From: Desulfuromonas sp. AOP6
GTDB taxonomy: Bacteria; Desulfobacterota; Desulfuromonadia; Desulfuromonadales; SZUA-540
Reading direction: 5' to 3'
DNA: 64,000 nt
Assembly (NCBI RefSeq): GCF_009731355.2
Contig: NZ_AP022810.1
Span: forward strand, 3,128,001 to 3,192,000
A program made the position numbers and the translations under genes. The notes below the pieces were generated by a model. That model searched no databases and was not told the DNA's origin. It was given only the letters and a program-made list of their open reading frames with translations. This document shows, in pieces, positions 10,001 through 17,217 of this stretch. Positions within the stretch are counted from its first letter, which is position 1. Each line of letters opens with the position of its first letter.

Positions 10001-10024
10001 CTTGATGAAGGCGAAGGGACTTAG
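7004..10024 (+). CDS. dnaE2: Error-prone DNA polymerase III alpha subunit DnaE2
   Basis: This 1006-residue C-family polymerase has a PHP domain (begins FVHLHCQSSFS). The palm motifs are GRGSAAASLV (about 309) and PPDIDIDF (about 346), the latter holding catalytic aspartates. Fingers, helix-hairpin-helix and a C-terminal OB domain (WWVTGKVVQTAKGQPMEFISFED) follow. Length and context match DnaE2, the SOS translesion polymerase. The ATG at 7004 is used because the family N-terminus MSFVHLH starts there; an in-frame upstream extension to 6878 lies inside imuB and is not homologous. It ends tail to tail (4-bp overlap) with the minus-strand FG-GAP gene. Confidence 0.94.
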   Translation: MSFVHLHCQSSFSPGWGVHTPDVLCERTAALGLTHLALTDRNGLYGIPHFLEQARHHGLRPLIGAEAVTSNHRAVLLARTQEGYANLCQLLSDLHTQTGFSLPRKLMDRRQGLTILSDDGDLLTALAAQDRHHLYVEISPGHAMEAALARARQLELPPVATARTLLLEKADFPLHRVLRAIALNRTLSRLRPEETASPRDCLYSAEEMIALFPHCPQAVENSWKIAVDCCTDWDFSTTVFPRFRDLDDEAAAQELRRRANQGALSRYGQLTEVVRQRLHKELAIIEAKGFAHYFLVVEELARLSPRTCGRGSAAASLVAYCLQITHVDPIRHNLFFERFLNAERVDPPDIDIDFPWDERDAVLDAAFARYGSRRAAMVGAHIGFRGRAALREVAKVYGLPEADIGAMTERISGYWKAEQTAGAVTSHPLFRDAPLSSEWLEILAVARRLQGQMRHLALHCGGLVIVPEDIRHHVPVEMAAKGRPVIQWEKDQAEAAGLVKIDILGNRSLAVIRDAAAAIRAHGGPDLDPARWSPLDDAPTRQLLQRGDSMGCFYIESPATRQLLRKMWQGQADGQLGAEELFEHLVMASSIIRPAANRYIREFVARLHGKPWHCLHPRLESVLGETYGMAIYQEQITQMAMALADFTPFEGDQLRKIISKKHPGQRLIDYRQKFFQGGKKKGLSPDLLEQAWQEVLSFAGYSFCKPHSASYALVSCQSAWLKTHYPAEFMAAVISNQGGYYSPLAYLSEARRLGLRILPPDINASDRPYRGQGSELRIGLMQIGGLSQVTLKGIVEERERGGDFNSFSDFLRRVTVPVEDGRLLIKAGCFDVLEGRQARADLLWQLLRRRSQAPQAASGLLFAEVPRRQAARPALGADEMDQQEVEVLGMPISRHPLSRYGALLERQQTIAAADLSRWVGRHVSLVAWWVTGKVVQTAKGQPMEFISFEDSTAIFDTTFFPRAYTRFCRLLSRQRPYLLKGKVEEEFGVCTLNVEWVGFLDEGEGT

Positions 10025-11688
10025 GGCAACTCGTACAGGACGATACGCGATTGACGCTTGCCAAATACGCCAAGGTCGCCGGAGCCGCCCACGGCCATGA
10101 CGAGCTCGACCTGGCCATCGTTGTCCGCATCGGCCAGACGGAAATCGGCCAGATAGCCCTGTTCCTCCTGCGTACCCCACACCTCTGCCATGTCCATACC
10201 GTTCCAGCGCAGCGCCTTGACCTCAAAACTCTTGAAGCGTCGGATCTTCTCCAGGATGCCGCCGCCGTGATTCGCCGGCACCAGCAGGCTACCATCCGGC
10301 CCCGCCAGCAGGCGCGGCTTTAAATAGCGGCTTTCGTTGACCGCGCCGCGCTGGCGCGAGGGATATTCCATGGAGGTCTCACTGCCGCCATAGGATCGTT
10401 CGCTCCACCACAGGCGCTCCCCCCCGGCTCGCAGCACGCGCAGCTGCCCACTGTCGGCCAGCTCGGCATAAAGCGTCTCTCCCCGGAAGGAAAAAGGCCG
10501 GAGCGCCAGCAATTCGGCCCCCGCCGGCGCCGTCAGGTGCTCGGCTTCGATCAGACTGCTCCCCGCCCGCGCCAGGCGCACCAGCGGCCCGTCGAACTCT
10601 TTGCTGGAGGGGGTTTTACGCTGCCCCAACAGACGAACATGGCCCCGACCGTCGTCATCCTTGCGAAAGAACCAGGGCAGCTCCTTTTCCACCACGGCAT
10701 AGGCGGCCTGCTCCCAGGCGACAACGACGGAAGCGAGCCGCCCCCCCTGCACGGCCGAAACATAGAGTTCAGCGCGCCCGTCGCCATTCAGGTCGAAACC
10801 ATCCACCGCCAGAGTGGCGAGACCGGACGGTAACTCCACCCGGGCCACAGCTTCGTAGTGCCCCTGCCGCAATCGGCTGATTTCCAGGTGGTCACCATAG
10901 GCCACCACCATTTCCAGACTGCCATCCCCATCCAGGTCGGCCACCTCAATACCCACGGGTGTGCCAGCCTGAAAAGGCCCTTTCCACACCGCGGCGGCCG
11001 GCGTCTCAGCCAAAGTGATGACAGCACTTGACGCAGGCGACGCCGCCGCTACAGGAGGGGCCGCTGCCTCTTCGTCCCGGCCTTCTATCCGCGCATAGCG
11101 GCGCAATAGCTGCCCCTGTCCGTCACGCACCTCCAGGGTGTCACCTAGGTGATGGAAAAGCAGCAGCGGTTCCCCATCGTTTGCAGTCGCCGCCCTGGCT
11201 TGTTCCACCACCTCGTAACCGCGCCATTGCAGATGCGGCAACTGCTCTTTGATCTGCAAATATAGAACCTCTCCTGTACCCGTCGCATCCCGAAACAATG
11301 CCGGTACCGCCGTGAAGCGCTGCAGGGAATCGCCCACCGCCGCCTGCGCGGCCCCCAGCGGCCGTACCTGGGACAAGCCGCTCAGCACCAGGCTCACCTG
11401 CACATAACCGCGGGGGGCGGCGTAGACACCCAGCACCTTGCCGGTAACCGGATGCAGCACCGATTCGCCGCCTCCTGTTACGGCAAACAGATCACCACCA
11501 GCGACGCCATGGCTGTCATCCAGATCGATGAGATAGCCGTCGTCCACCACCTTAACTACCGTCGCAGCCAAGGGAGAAAAATCGTCGGCGACCTGCGCCG
11601 CGAGATTTTCGGCTAGAACAGGCGAGGGGCTGGCCATCCACCCTAGAGCCGCCACGATCAGAGTCACCATCCGCCAGAAACTGGTCAT
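10021..11688 (-). CDS. Exported FG-GAP/VCBS repeat protein, cassette A
   Basis: This 555-residue protein has a signal peptide (about 1-26). An N-terminal domain holds YLIDLDDSHGVAGGDLF, and a Pro/Ala-rich linker lies at about 205-235. The beta-propeller region carries calcium-type FG-GAP motifs DLDGDG (251-256) and DLNGDG (299-304) and a late ADADNDG. The ATG at 11688 is preceded by GAGGAGG. It is a clear paralogue of the protein at 15356-17095, and both are the third gene of a lipoprotein-porin-FG-GAP cassette. It is probably periplasmic or on the outer membrane. Its function is unknown. Confidence 0.85.
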   Translation of the reverse strand: MTSFWRMVTLIVAALGWMASPSPVLAENLAAQVADDFSPLAATVVKVVDDGYLIDLDDSHGVAGGDLFAVTGGGESVLHPVTGKVLGVYAAPRGYVQVSLVLSGLSQVRPLGAAQAAVGDSLQRFTAVPALFRDATGTGEVLYLQIKEQLPHLQWRGYEVVEQARAATANDGEPLLLFHHLGDTLEVRDGQGQLLRRYARIEGRDEEAAAPPVAAASPASSAVITLAETPAAAVWKGPFQAGTPVGIEVADLDGDGSLEMVVAYGDHLEISRLRQGHYEAVARVELPSGLATLAVDGFDLNGDGRAELYVSAVQGGRLASVVVAWEQAAYAVVEKELPWFFRKDDDGRGHVRLLGQRKTPSSKEFDGPLVRLARAGSSLIEAEHLTAPAGAELLALRPFSFRGETLYAELADSGQLRVLRAGGERLWWSERSYGGSETSMEYPSRQRGAVNESRYLKPRLLAGPDGSLLVPANHGGGILEKIRRFKSFEVKALRWNGMDMAEVWGTQEEQGYLADFRLADADNDGQVELVMAVGGSGDLGVFGKRQSRIVLYELP

Positions 11689-11773
11689 GCGTTTTCCTCC
11701 TCTATTTTGCTGCATTGACACCGGACTAAAATGACCCACATTCTAGCACCGGCCCATCGACATTTCTATCCTT

Positions 11774-11822
11774 GAAAAAACAGCAAAGCCCGCGACACCG
11801 GGCCGCGGGCTTTGCTGTTTTT
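11774..11822 (-). terminator. Strong symmetric terminator after porin A
   Basis: A long stem (AAACAGCAAAGCCCGCG pairing with its complement) is flanked by A-rich and T-rich runs. It lies between porin A and the downstream FG-GAP gene, so FG-GAP expression must come from read-through or its own promoter. Confidence 0.85.
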
Positions 11823-11846
11823 CAAAATAGCGATGCAACCGACGGA

Positions 11847-12866
11847 TCAGAAGTCCATCTGCCACTTGATGCCGGCGAAGTAGAGATCGCCCTGATCATT
11901 GCCGTTCCGATCATCCATCAGGTCATATACCGTGTAGTGGGGGATGATAGTGAAGTTTTTGGCCACGGGAAAGTGAGCCTGCACAAAGTAACCGAACTGT
12001 TCGTCCTTTTCGGCGTAGTCATCCCTGTCATTGGCCAAGTAACCAACACCGGCCACACCCAGCACTTCGCCAAATTCATGGGCCAATTGCACATACCCGG
12101 CCAGAGTAGTGGCGTCTTCACCGTTTGCATAAGCGCCATAACCTTCACCGACCCAATCCTGCATGCCGAAATCTTCCAGGTTTTGTCCATAAAAAAGATT
12201 GCCCTGGAGGGCGACGGGGCCGGCAGCGGTCTTCCAGTTGAAGGCCGCCAGGTAGGAATCCACCGACTTTTCATTGAGTTCGTAGGTCTGATAGGCCAGC
12301 GAGGCACCGTAGCTCATGAAACCGACATCGTGCATGTAGCCGATAGCCAGCTTGGGCAGCCAGTAATCATAATCGGCAGTATCATCTTTCATTTTCTGCG
12401 CATGGTTCTTGATAGCGGCGGCCCAGAAACCGTTATCCAACTCCACGCGAATCTGGGGCAGGCGGCCGTCGTAGCTGTCGCCCAGGCCGGCGAAACCGTT
12501 ATCTTCGTTGGCCACTTCCCAGGAGCCGTAGCCGTACAGGGTGTAATCCTGACCGATCAGCAGGGTGCCCTTGCCGAAATTCCAGGTGCCGTACATCAAA
12601 CGCAACCAGACATCCCCATCCGAGTCACCCGTCCCGAACTCAAAGCGACCGCCGATCTCTTCGGTATTGAATTTACCGCCGATACGGCTGTTGCTCTGCA
12701 ATTCCCAGTTCACATCGGAATCATAACCACCATAGACGGGACCCGTGCCCTCCATCAAATACGTGGCCATGCGCACCGATCCGTACAGGCTGAAGTCGGC
12801 CAGGGCCGGTGTTGCCATCAGCAGAGTCAGGGCGCTGACGAGCAGAACAGTTGAAATACGCTTCAT
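11847..12866 (-). CDS. Outer-membrane beta-barrel porin, cassette A
   Basis: This 339-residue protein has a signal peptide (MKRISTVLLVSALTLLMATPALA) and then alternating aromatic beta-strands rich in Gly, Tyr and Asp. The C-terminus is KWQMDF, with the terminal Phe typical of outer-membrane barrels. GGAGGTTATCAACT precedes the ATG. Such porins let solutes cross the outer membrane, but the substrate cannot be read from the sequence. It lies 88 bp after a small CPACGYEF lipoprotein gene and before an FG-GAP gene, the same order as in the second cassette. Confidence 0.85.
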   Translation of the reverse strand: MKRISTVLLVSALTLLMATPALADFSLYGSVRMATYLMEGTGPVYGGYDSDVNWELQSNSRIGGKFNTEEIGGRFEFGTGDSDGDVWLRLMYGTWNFGKGTLLIGQDYTLYGYGSWEVANEDNGFAGLGDSYDGRLPQIRVELDNGFWAAAIKNHAQKMKDDTADYDYWLPKLAIGYMHDVGFMSYGASLAYQTYELNEKSVDSYLAAFNWKTAAGPVALQGNLFYGQNLEDFGMQDWVGEGYGAYANGEDATTLAGYVQLAHEFGEVLGVAGVGYLANDRDDYAEKDEQFGYFVQAHFPVAKNFTIIPHYTVYDLMDDRNGNDQGDLYFAGIKWQMDF

Positions 12867-12954
12867 AGTTGATAACCTCCTGAATCACAAATGTTCATAA
12901 GATGGTCAGTTGATGGAAGAGGTCACTCTCCCGCGGACTCAATCTGGCAATGAC

Positions 12955-13086
12955 TTAATGGGCCTGGAACTCATAGCCGCAGGCAGGACATTTCACCTTG
13001 ACCGGCTCGCTGCTGCCCTGCTTGGCGCAGGCGCCCAGAGAGAGGGCAAAAAGGGTGACGAGTACCATGGCAATCAGCTTCTTCAT
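12955..13086 (-). CDS. Small CPACGYEF lipoprotein, cassette A
   Basis: This gene encodes 43 residues. It has a lipoprotein signal (lipidated Cys20 after LGA), a short linker and a CPACGYEF knuckle (residues 33-40) that could bind zinc or another metal. AAGGAGAAGAACATC precedes the ATG. It matches the 48-residue lipoprotein at 18549-18695 at nearly every signal-peptide position and has the motif at the same residues. Both are the first gene of a lipoprotein-porin-FG-GAP cassette. The CxxC is not followed by His, so it is not a haem site. Confidence 0.82.
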   Translation of the reverse strand: MKKLIAMVLVTLFALSLGACAKQGSSEPVKVKCPACGYEFQAH

Positions 13087-13174
13087 GATGTTCTTCTCCT
13101 TTCCTGATAGTGGATGTTCATTTCAAAAATGACTGGTCGAAAAGTGACTCCCTTTCTCGGAAGACACCGAAAAC

Positions 13175-13202
13175 CTTATACCACAGTCCCGTTTGTTCAC
13201 AA
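13175..13202 (-). promoter_or_regulatory. Candidate sigma70 promoter of cassette A
   Basis: On the minus strand, -35 TTGTGA (13202-13197) and -10 TATAAG (13180-13175) are 16 bp apart. Transcription would start near 13168, giving a leader of about 80 bases before the lipoprotein start. Confidence 0.5.
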
Positions 13203-13274
13203 CAGGGTTTTTCAATTTACGGTTGATTCCTGGTTTCACCCTGCTGCTTCACCGTAGATTTTTGTTTTGCCATC

Positions 13275-13304
13275 ACATCGTACGTGATATATGTATTACA
13301 CGTA
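13275..13304 (+). promoter_or_regulatory. Inverted-repeat operator of the toxin-antitoxin pair
   Basis: TACGTG (13281-13286) and CACGTA (13299-13304) form an inverted repeat that extends to 8 of 10 paired positions. An overlapping ATCAC/GTGAT repeat lies just to the left. The site is 20 bp upstream of the antitoxin start, as expected for autorepression by an antitoxin of this type. Confidence 0.55.
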
Positions 13305-13323
13305 ATGCAGCATGGAGGTTATT

Positions 13324-13554
13324 ATGAAAACAGTTAATGTCAGGGTTTCCGACGAGGTCGCTGAACGGCTGGATAAACTTGCGCAGGAGACCCATCGCAC
13401 CAAAAGCTATTATCTGCGCAAAATCATAGAGGATCATCTGGAAGATCTGGAAGACGCGTACCTCGCGCAACAGCGCCTGGAAGATATCCGCGCCGGAAAG
13501 ACAAAAACAATTCCCCTGAGCGAGGTTGAGAAGAGCCTTGAGCTGGAACATTGA
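13324..13554 (+). CDS. RHH-type antitoxin (RelB/DUF6290-like)
   Basis: This 76-residue protein starts MKTVNVRVSDEVAERLDKLAQ, a ribbon-helix-helix DNA-binding N-terminus (about 1-48). An acidic C-terminal tail would wrap the toxin. The second ATG is taken as the start because GGAGG lies at 13314-13318, five bases before it. The 3' end overlaps the toxin gene. It should neutralise the toxin and repress the operon through the inverted repeat upstream. Confidence 0.88.
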   Translation: MKTVNVRVSDEVAERLDKLAQETHRTKSYYLRKIIEDHLEDLEDAYLAQQRLEDIRAGKTKTIPLSEVEKSLELEH

Positions 13555-13810
13555 ATTTGATCCGGCGGCGGCCCGCGAACTGCGAAAACTCGATCGCCAA
13601 GTCGCCCGGCGCCTTCTACATTTTCTCTCCGACCGTATCGCTCACCTTGATGATCCACGCAGTCTTGGCGAAGCGCTGAAGGGGAGTCGATTTGGCGATT
13701 TCTGGAAATATCGTGTGGGTGATTATCGTATTATCGCCAGCATTCAGGACAAAAAATTCCTCATCCTCGTCGTCAGGATAGGAAACAGGCGAGACGTCTA
13801 CCAGCGGTGA
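13538..13810 (+). CDS. RelE/ParE-family toxin
   Basis: This roughly 90-residue protein begins SWNIEFDPAAARELRKLD, the usual start of the family, and ends with the strand segment KYRVGDYRIIASIQDKKFLILVVRIGNRRDVY. These toxins cleave mRNA on the ribosome or poison gyrase; the sequence is nearer RelE. The start is TTG at 13538 (family N-terminus), with another TTG at 13526 possible. It overlaps the antitoxin gene by 17 bp. Both lie on the plus strand inside an otherwise minus-strand island, which fits a mobile insertion. Confidence 0.88.
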   Translation: MSWNIEFDPAAARELRKLDRQVARRLLHFLSDRIAHLDDPRSLGEALKGSRFGDFWKYRVGDYRIIASIQDKKFLILVVRIGNRRDVYQR

Positions 13811-13842
13811 AATCCGTTACTTCTCTCTACGCATACTCACGC

Positions 13843-13872
13843 AAAAAGGCCCCCGGTAACGAGGGCCTTTTT
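13843..13872. terminator. Bidirectional terminator
   Basis: AAAAAGGCCC (13843-13852) pairs with GGGCCTTTTT (13863-13872). It serves both the toxin gene (plus) and the rhodanese gene (minus), which converge here. Confidence 0.85.
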
Positions 13873-13896
13873 GGTTTTGTGCTATGAAGCCGTGCT

Positions 13897-15072
13897 TTAT
13901 TTCTCGACGGTGAACTGGCCGTCGGGAGCGATGTTGCACTTGGCGTCGAGGTACTGCATGTTTTCCTTGTTGGTGTACTCGGACTCCAGCAGGGCGTAGA
14001 AAGAGCTGGCGCTGCGACCGCCGGTGGTGCAGTAGAAAACAACGCGGCCTTCCTTGTTCAGCTTGGCCACTGACTCCTTGGTGCGGAAGATGAAATCCTC
14101 TTCCGTGATGTTGATGGCACCGGGGATGTGACCGGCGGCGAACTCTTCGGGGTCGCGCACGTCGATGAACTGGGCGCCTTTACCGGCCACCAGTTTCTTG
14201 AACTCGTCGGGGCTGATGGCTTCGGGCAGAGCGTTGGCTTTGGCAGGGGCAGCCGCTTTAACAACACCGGAAGCCTCATCGCCCCACAAAGGCAGGCCCG
14301 CGTCTTTCCAGGCCGGCTCACCAGCGGCATAGACCATGACATTCGTGTAGCCGAGAGAAAGAGCGGTAGCCGCGGCCTTGTGGCTGAGCACACAGTCATA
14401 GCCACCGCAGTAGAAGATCAGCTTGGTGGCCTTGTCCGCCGGCAGCAGGCCCTTTTTCAGCTCCATTTCCACATTGGGGATACTGACAGCCGTGGGTATG
14501 AAAGATTTGCGATATTTGACGGCCGGACGGGAATCGACCAGCATGTAGGCGTCCTGGCTGGGCTTCATGACCAGCTTTTCGACGAACTTGGTCGCAACCT
14601 CATTGTAGTGCCCTTGCTTCACCCACTCGGGCTCGCCTTCATACCAGACCTTGACGTTGGTGAAACCGGCCTTCATGGCGATTTCGGCCGACTCGGGGCT
14701 GAGTTTGCAGGTAACGCCGCCGCAGTAGAAGATAATCAGCTTGTCTTTGGGCAGTTTGTCCAGGCTGTTCTGCAGCTGCACCTTGGGGATGCTGATGGCG
14801 CCGGGAACGTGACCGGCCTCGTATTTAACCGCCGGACGGGCATCAACCAGCACAAAGGTGCCGGCCTTGGCCGGATCGTTCACGAGGGCAGCGACTTCCT
14901 CGGTGGTGATGACCAGGGCCGGATCCTGGGGGACGGGCTTTTCTGCGACCTTCACTTCGGCAGGCTGAGCGGGCGTTGCCCCCAGATTGGAGCTAGACAC
15001 CGTGGTGGTGCAGGCGCTGAAGGTAAAGGCGGCCAAAATAGACAAGGCCAGAGTGCGAATCATGTGGGTCAT
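13897..15072 (-). CDS. Lipoprotein with three rhodanese domains
   Basis: This 391-residue protein has a lipobox (FSAC, lipidated Cys21) and three tandem rhodanese domains, with active-site Cys in YCGG at 117 and 222 and in YCTTGGRS at 348. The first two loops have the form YCGGxxC, with a second Cys at 122 and 227; the third is a classical single-Cys loop. Rhodaneses carry sulfane sulfur as persulfide. The lipid anchor puts this one on the envelope. AAGGAGAACCGC precedes the ATG. It sits between two porin cassettes and has its own sigma54-like promoter. Confidence 0.88.
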   Translation of the reverse strand: MTHMIRTLALSILAAFTFSACTTTVSSSNLGATPAQPAEVKVAEKPVPQDPALVITTEEVAALVNDPAKAGTFVLVDARPAVKYEAGHVPGAISIPKVQLQNSLDKLPKDKLIIFYCGGVTCKLSPESAEIAMKAGFTNVKVWYEGEPEWVKQGHYNEVATKFVEKLVMKPSQDAYMLVDSRPAVKYRKSFIPTAVSIPNVEMELKKGLLPADKATKLIFYCGGYDCVLSHKAAATALSLGYTNVMVYAAGEPAWKDAGLPLWGDEASGVVKAAAPAKANALPEAISPDEFKKLVAGKGAQFIDVRDPEEFAAGHIPGAINITEEDFIFRTKESVAKLNKEGRVVFYCTTGGRSASSFYALLESEYTNKENMQYLDAKCNIAPDGQFTVEK

Positions 15073-15144
15073 GCGGTTCTCCTTCATTGTGTTAGGGTGT
15101 GCACATTCTTAGTCATGGTTCGAAATCCGTTGCCCTCATTAAAA

Positions 15145-15158
15145 GCAGATTCTGTGCC
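15145..15158 (-). promoter_or_regulatory. Candidate sigma54 promoter of the rhodanese lipoprotein
   Basis: The minus strand reads TGGCACAGAATCTGCT, with GG (15158-15157) and GC (15146-15145) exactly 10 bp apart. This matches the sigma54 -24/-12 consensus (TGGCAC-N5-TTGCW) in all but one of the key bases. It lies about 60-70 bp upstream of the start codon. Confidence 0.6.
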
Positions 15159-15355
15159 ACAAACAGAAAGTTCATTCTACTTTCGAAATGGGGACCATGG
15201 CCTTTCCTTTTTCCCATGTCTTTACGCTGATTTATCACCAACAATTTTTTCACCGCCTTATTTCATCAGCAACCTTCCTGTCCAAGCCAGGTCCCGCCGC
15301 TGGCCAAAAAACGTCCTTTGCCGGATTAAAACAGTTTTTTGGAGAAATAGAAGTC

Positions 15356-17095
15356 CTACTGCAGCTCGTAGGCTACCACGTTGGACCGCCCCTTCGACAC
15401 AGGGCTTTCCCGCGTGAAGGTGACCAGGGTCACCAGTTCGTCGGCGCCGTCGTTGTCCACATCGCCCAGGCTGAAGTCGCTGAGATAGCCGTCTCGTTCC
15501 TGGCTGTGCCAGGCCTCGTACAGAGTGCGGCCGTCCCAGACCATGGCCCGCACCCGCCCCTTGTTAAATGTGGGCGAGCGGCTGAGAAAGCGGCTGCCCT
15601 CATGGGCAGTGACCAGCAGGTGGCCCTGGCCGTCGACTTCCAGGCGGGGAGGGATGAAGACATAGCGCGGCGTTTTGAGAATGGGATCGCTCATGGGATC
15701 GGGGCGTTCCGCATAGATCTCGCTGCCGCCGTAAAGCGCCTCCGACTCCCACAGGGTTTTGCCCTTTTTCGACAGCACTACCAGCTTGCCGGTAGTTTTC
15801 AGCAGCGCCACCAGCTCTTCGCCGATGGCGCCGGTGAAGGGGGTGAAACCAAAGAGGCTGACGCCCTTGGGCAGGGATAGGGTCTCTCCCGCCTTCCAGT
15901 CGCCTTTTTCAAAACGCAGGCGAAAGATCGGGCCGGAATAGTCGGTGGAGGTATCGCCCCGGCGCTGTCCCAGCAGAACGCGCCCTTCGCCGGGCAGGGT
16001 CACCGTGCGCAGATACCAGGGCAGGTGCTTGTCGACCATTTTAAAGCCGCCACCCTGCCATTCGACCACCCGCGACATGAGCATGTCGTCGCGCACGGCG
16101 GTCAGGTAAATTTCAGGGATGCCGTTGCCGTTAAGATCGGCGGCGTCGATCGTCAGGACCGACTGGCCGAGGCCGAGGTCAACCTCGGCAACCTGCTGGT
16201 AACTGCCCTGCACATTGCGGCCAATGATAATGCTCGTTGGCAGGGCCACAGCCATTTCCTGCTGCCCATCACCATCAAAGTCAGCGACTGCCACGCCAAC
16301 GGGGCGGCCCTTGATATCGGGGCCATACCACAGGCCCTGCTGATCGGGGGTGGCGTTGCGCACGATGGCCGCCGTGGTCGGTGGCGGCGACACCACCAGA
16401 GCGGGAGCACTTACCGGCGCCGGCGTGGGGATGGATGGGACCACGGGAGCCGGAGCAGCCACAGCCGCCTTTGCCAGGGGAGCGTCGAGGGGGTAGGCGT
16501 GAATCGGCTGAAAGTCAGGGCCGCGCACCACCAGGCCATCCTGCTGAAGGATAAAATAGAGCTGAGCATCGCCTTTGCCTTGTTCATCGGCCCGGGCCGG
16601 GCGCACCGCCTGGGCGGCGTCGTAGGCCTGCCACTCCAGTGCCGGCGCCGCCGCTTTGATTTCAACGAAGAAGGTCTCACCGCCGCCGGCATAGTCACGG
16701 AAGGTGGCGCTGACGTTTTCGTAACGGCGAATCTCGTCGCCAGCCTTGAGAGCAACAGATTCGGTCAACGGACGGGCGTAGGAATAGCCCCCCTTCACCC
16801 GCGTCACCTGCAGCAGCGCTTTAACTTCGTCGAGGGAGCCCATCACTTCTTTCGTCACGGGATGCACGATGGGTTCGCCGGGCACGACCACCGAAAAAAG
16901 ATCGCCTACGGCGACACCACGGCTGGCATCGAGATCGATGAGATATTCGCCGTCCACCGGCATAATCACATAACCGGACAGGGAAGCGAAGTCACGGCCC
17001 AGGTCATCGCTCAGACCGGCAAGGGCCGGCAGCGAGAAACAGAGGGAGGCGAGCAGGGCACAGAGGGCAAGAGCGAAGCGCCGGAGGCTGAGCAT
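15356..17095 (-). CDS. Exported FG-GAP/VCBS repeat protein, cassette B
   Basis: This 579-residue protein has a signal peptide (about 1-26). An N-terminal domain with YLIDLDASRGVAVGDLF is followed by a Pro/Ala/Val linker (about 205-245). FG-GAP motifs are DFDGDG (272-277), DLNGNG (320-325) and a late DVDNDGADELV. AAGGAGAAAGACC precedes the ATG at 17095; the longer upstream frame has no signal peptide and is rejected. It is a paralogue of the cassette A protein along its whole length, including HPVTxxVxG and the YGGSE segment. Its function is unknown. Confidence 0.85.
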   Translation of the reverse strand: MLSLRRFALALCALLASLCFSLPALAGLSDDLGRDFASLSGYVIMPVDGEYLIDLDASRGVAVGDLFSVVVPGEPIVHPVTKEVMGSLDEVKALLQVTRVKGGYSYARPLTESVALKAGDEIRRYENVSATFRDYAGGGETFFVEIKAAAPALEWQAYDAAQAVRPARADEQGKGDAQLYFILQQDGLVVRGPDFQPIHAYPLDAPLAKAAVAAPAPVVPSIPTPAPVSAPALVVSPPPTTAAIVRNATPDQQGLWYGPDIKGRPVGVAVADFDGDGQQEMAVALPTSIIIGRNVQGSYQQVAEVDLGLGQSVLTIDAADLNGNGIPEIYLTAVRDDMLMSRVVEWQGGGFKMVDKHLPWYLRTVTLPGEGRVLLGQRRGDTSTDYSGPIFRLRFEKGDWKAGETLSLPKGVSLFGFTPFTGAIGEELVALLKTTGKLVVLSKKGKTLWESEALYGGSEIYAERPDPMSDPILKTPRYVFIPPRLEVDGQGHLLVTAHEGSRFLSRSPTFNKGRVRAMVWDGRTLYEAWHSQERDGYLSDFSLGDVDNDGADELVTLVTFTRESPVSKGRSNVVAYELQ

Positions 17096-17155
17096 GGTCT
17101 TTCTCCTTGGTTGCAGCTGTTCAGATGCGGGCGAAGGTTTTCGCCCCGGGCGGGT

Positions 17156-17183
17156 AAAAAAAGGCCGGGCACAAGGCCCGGCC
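17156..17183 (-). terminator. Terminator after porin B
   Basis: On the minus strand GGCCGGGC and GCCCGGCC form a perfect 8-bp stem followed by seven T. It lies between porin B and its FG-GAP gene, the same arrangement as in cassette A. Confidence 0.85.
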
Positions 17184-17217
17184 GAAAGCATAACAAAATC
17201 GTACTGTGGAGACAATC

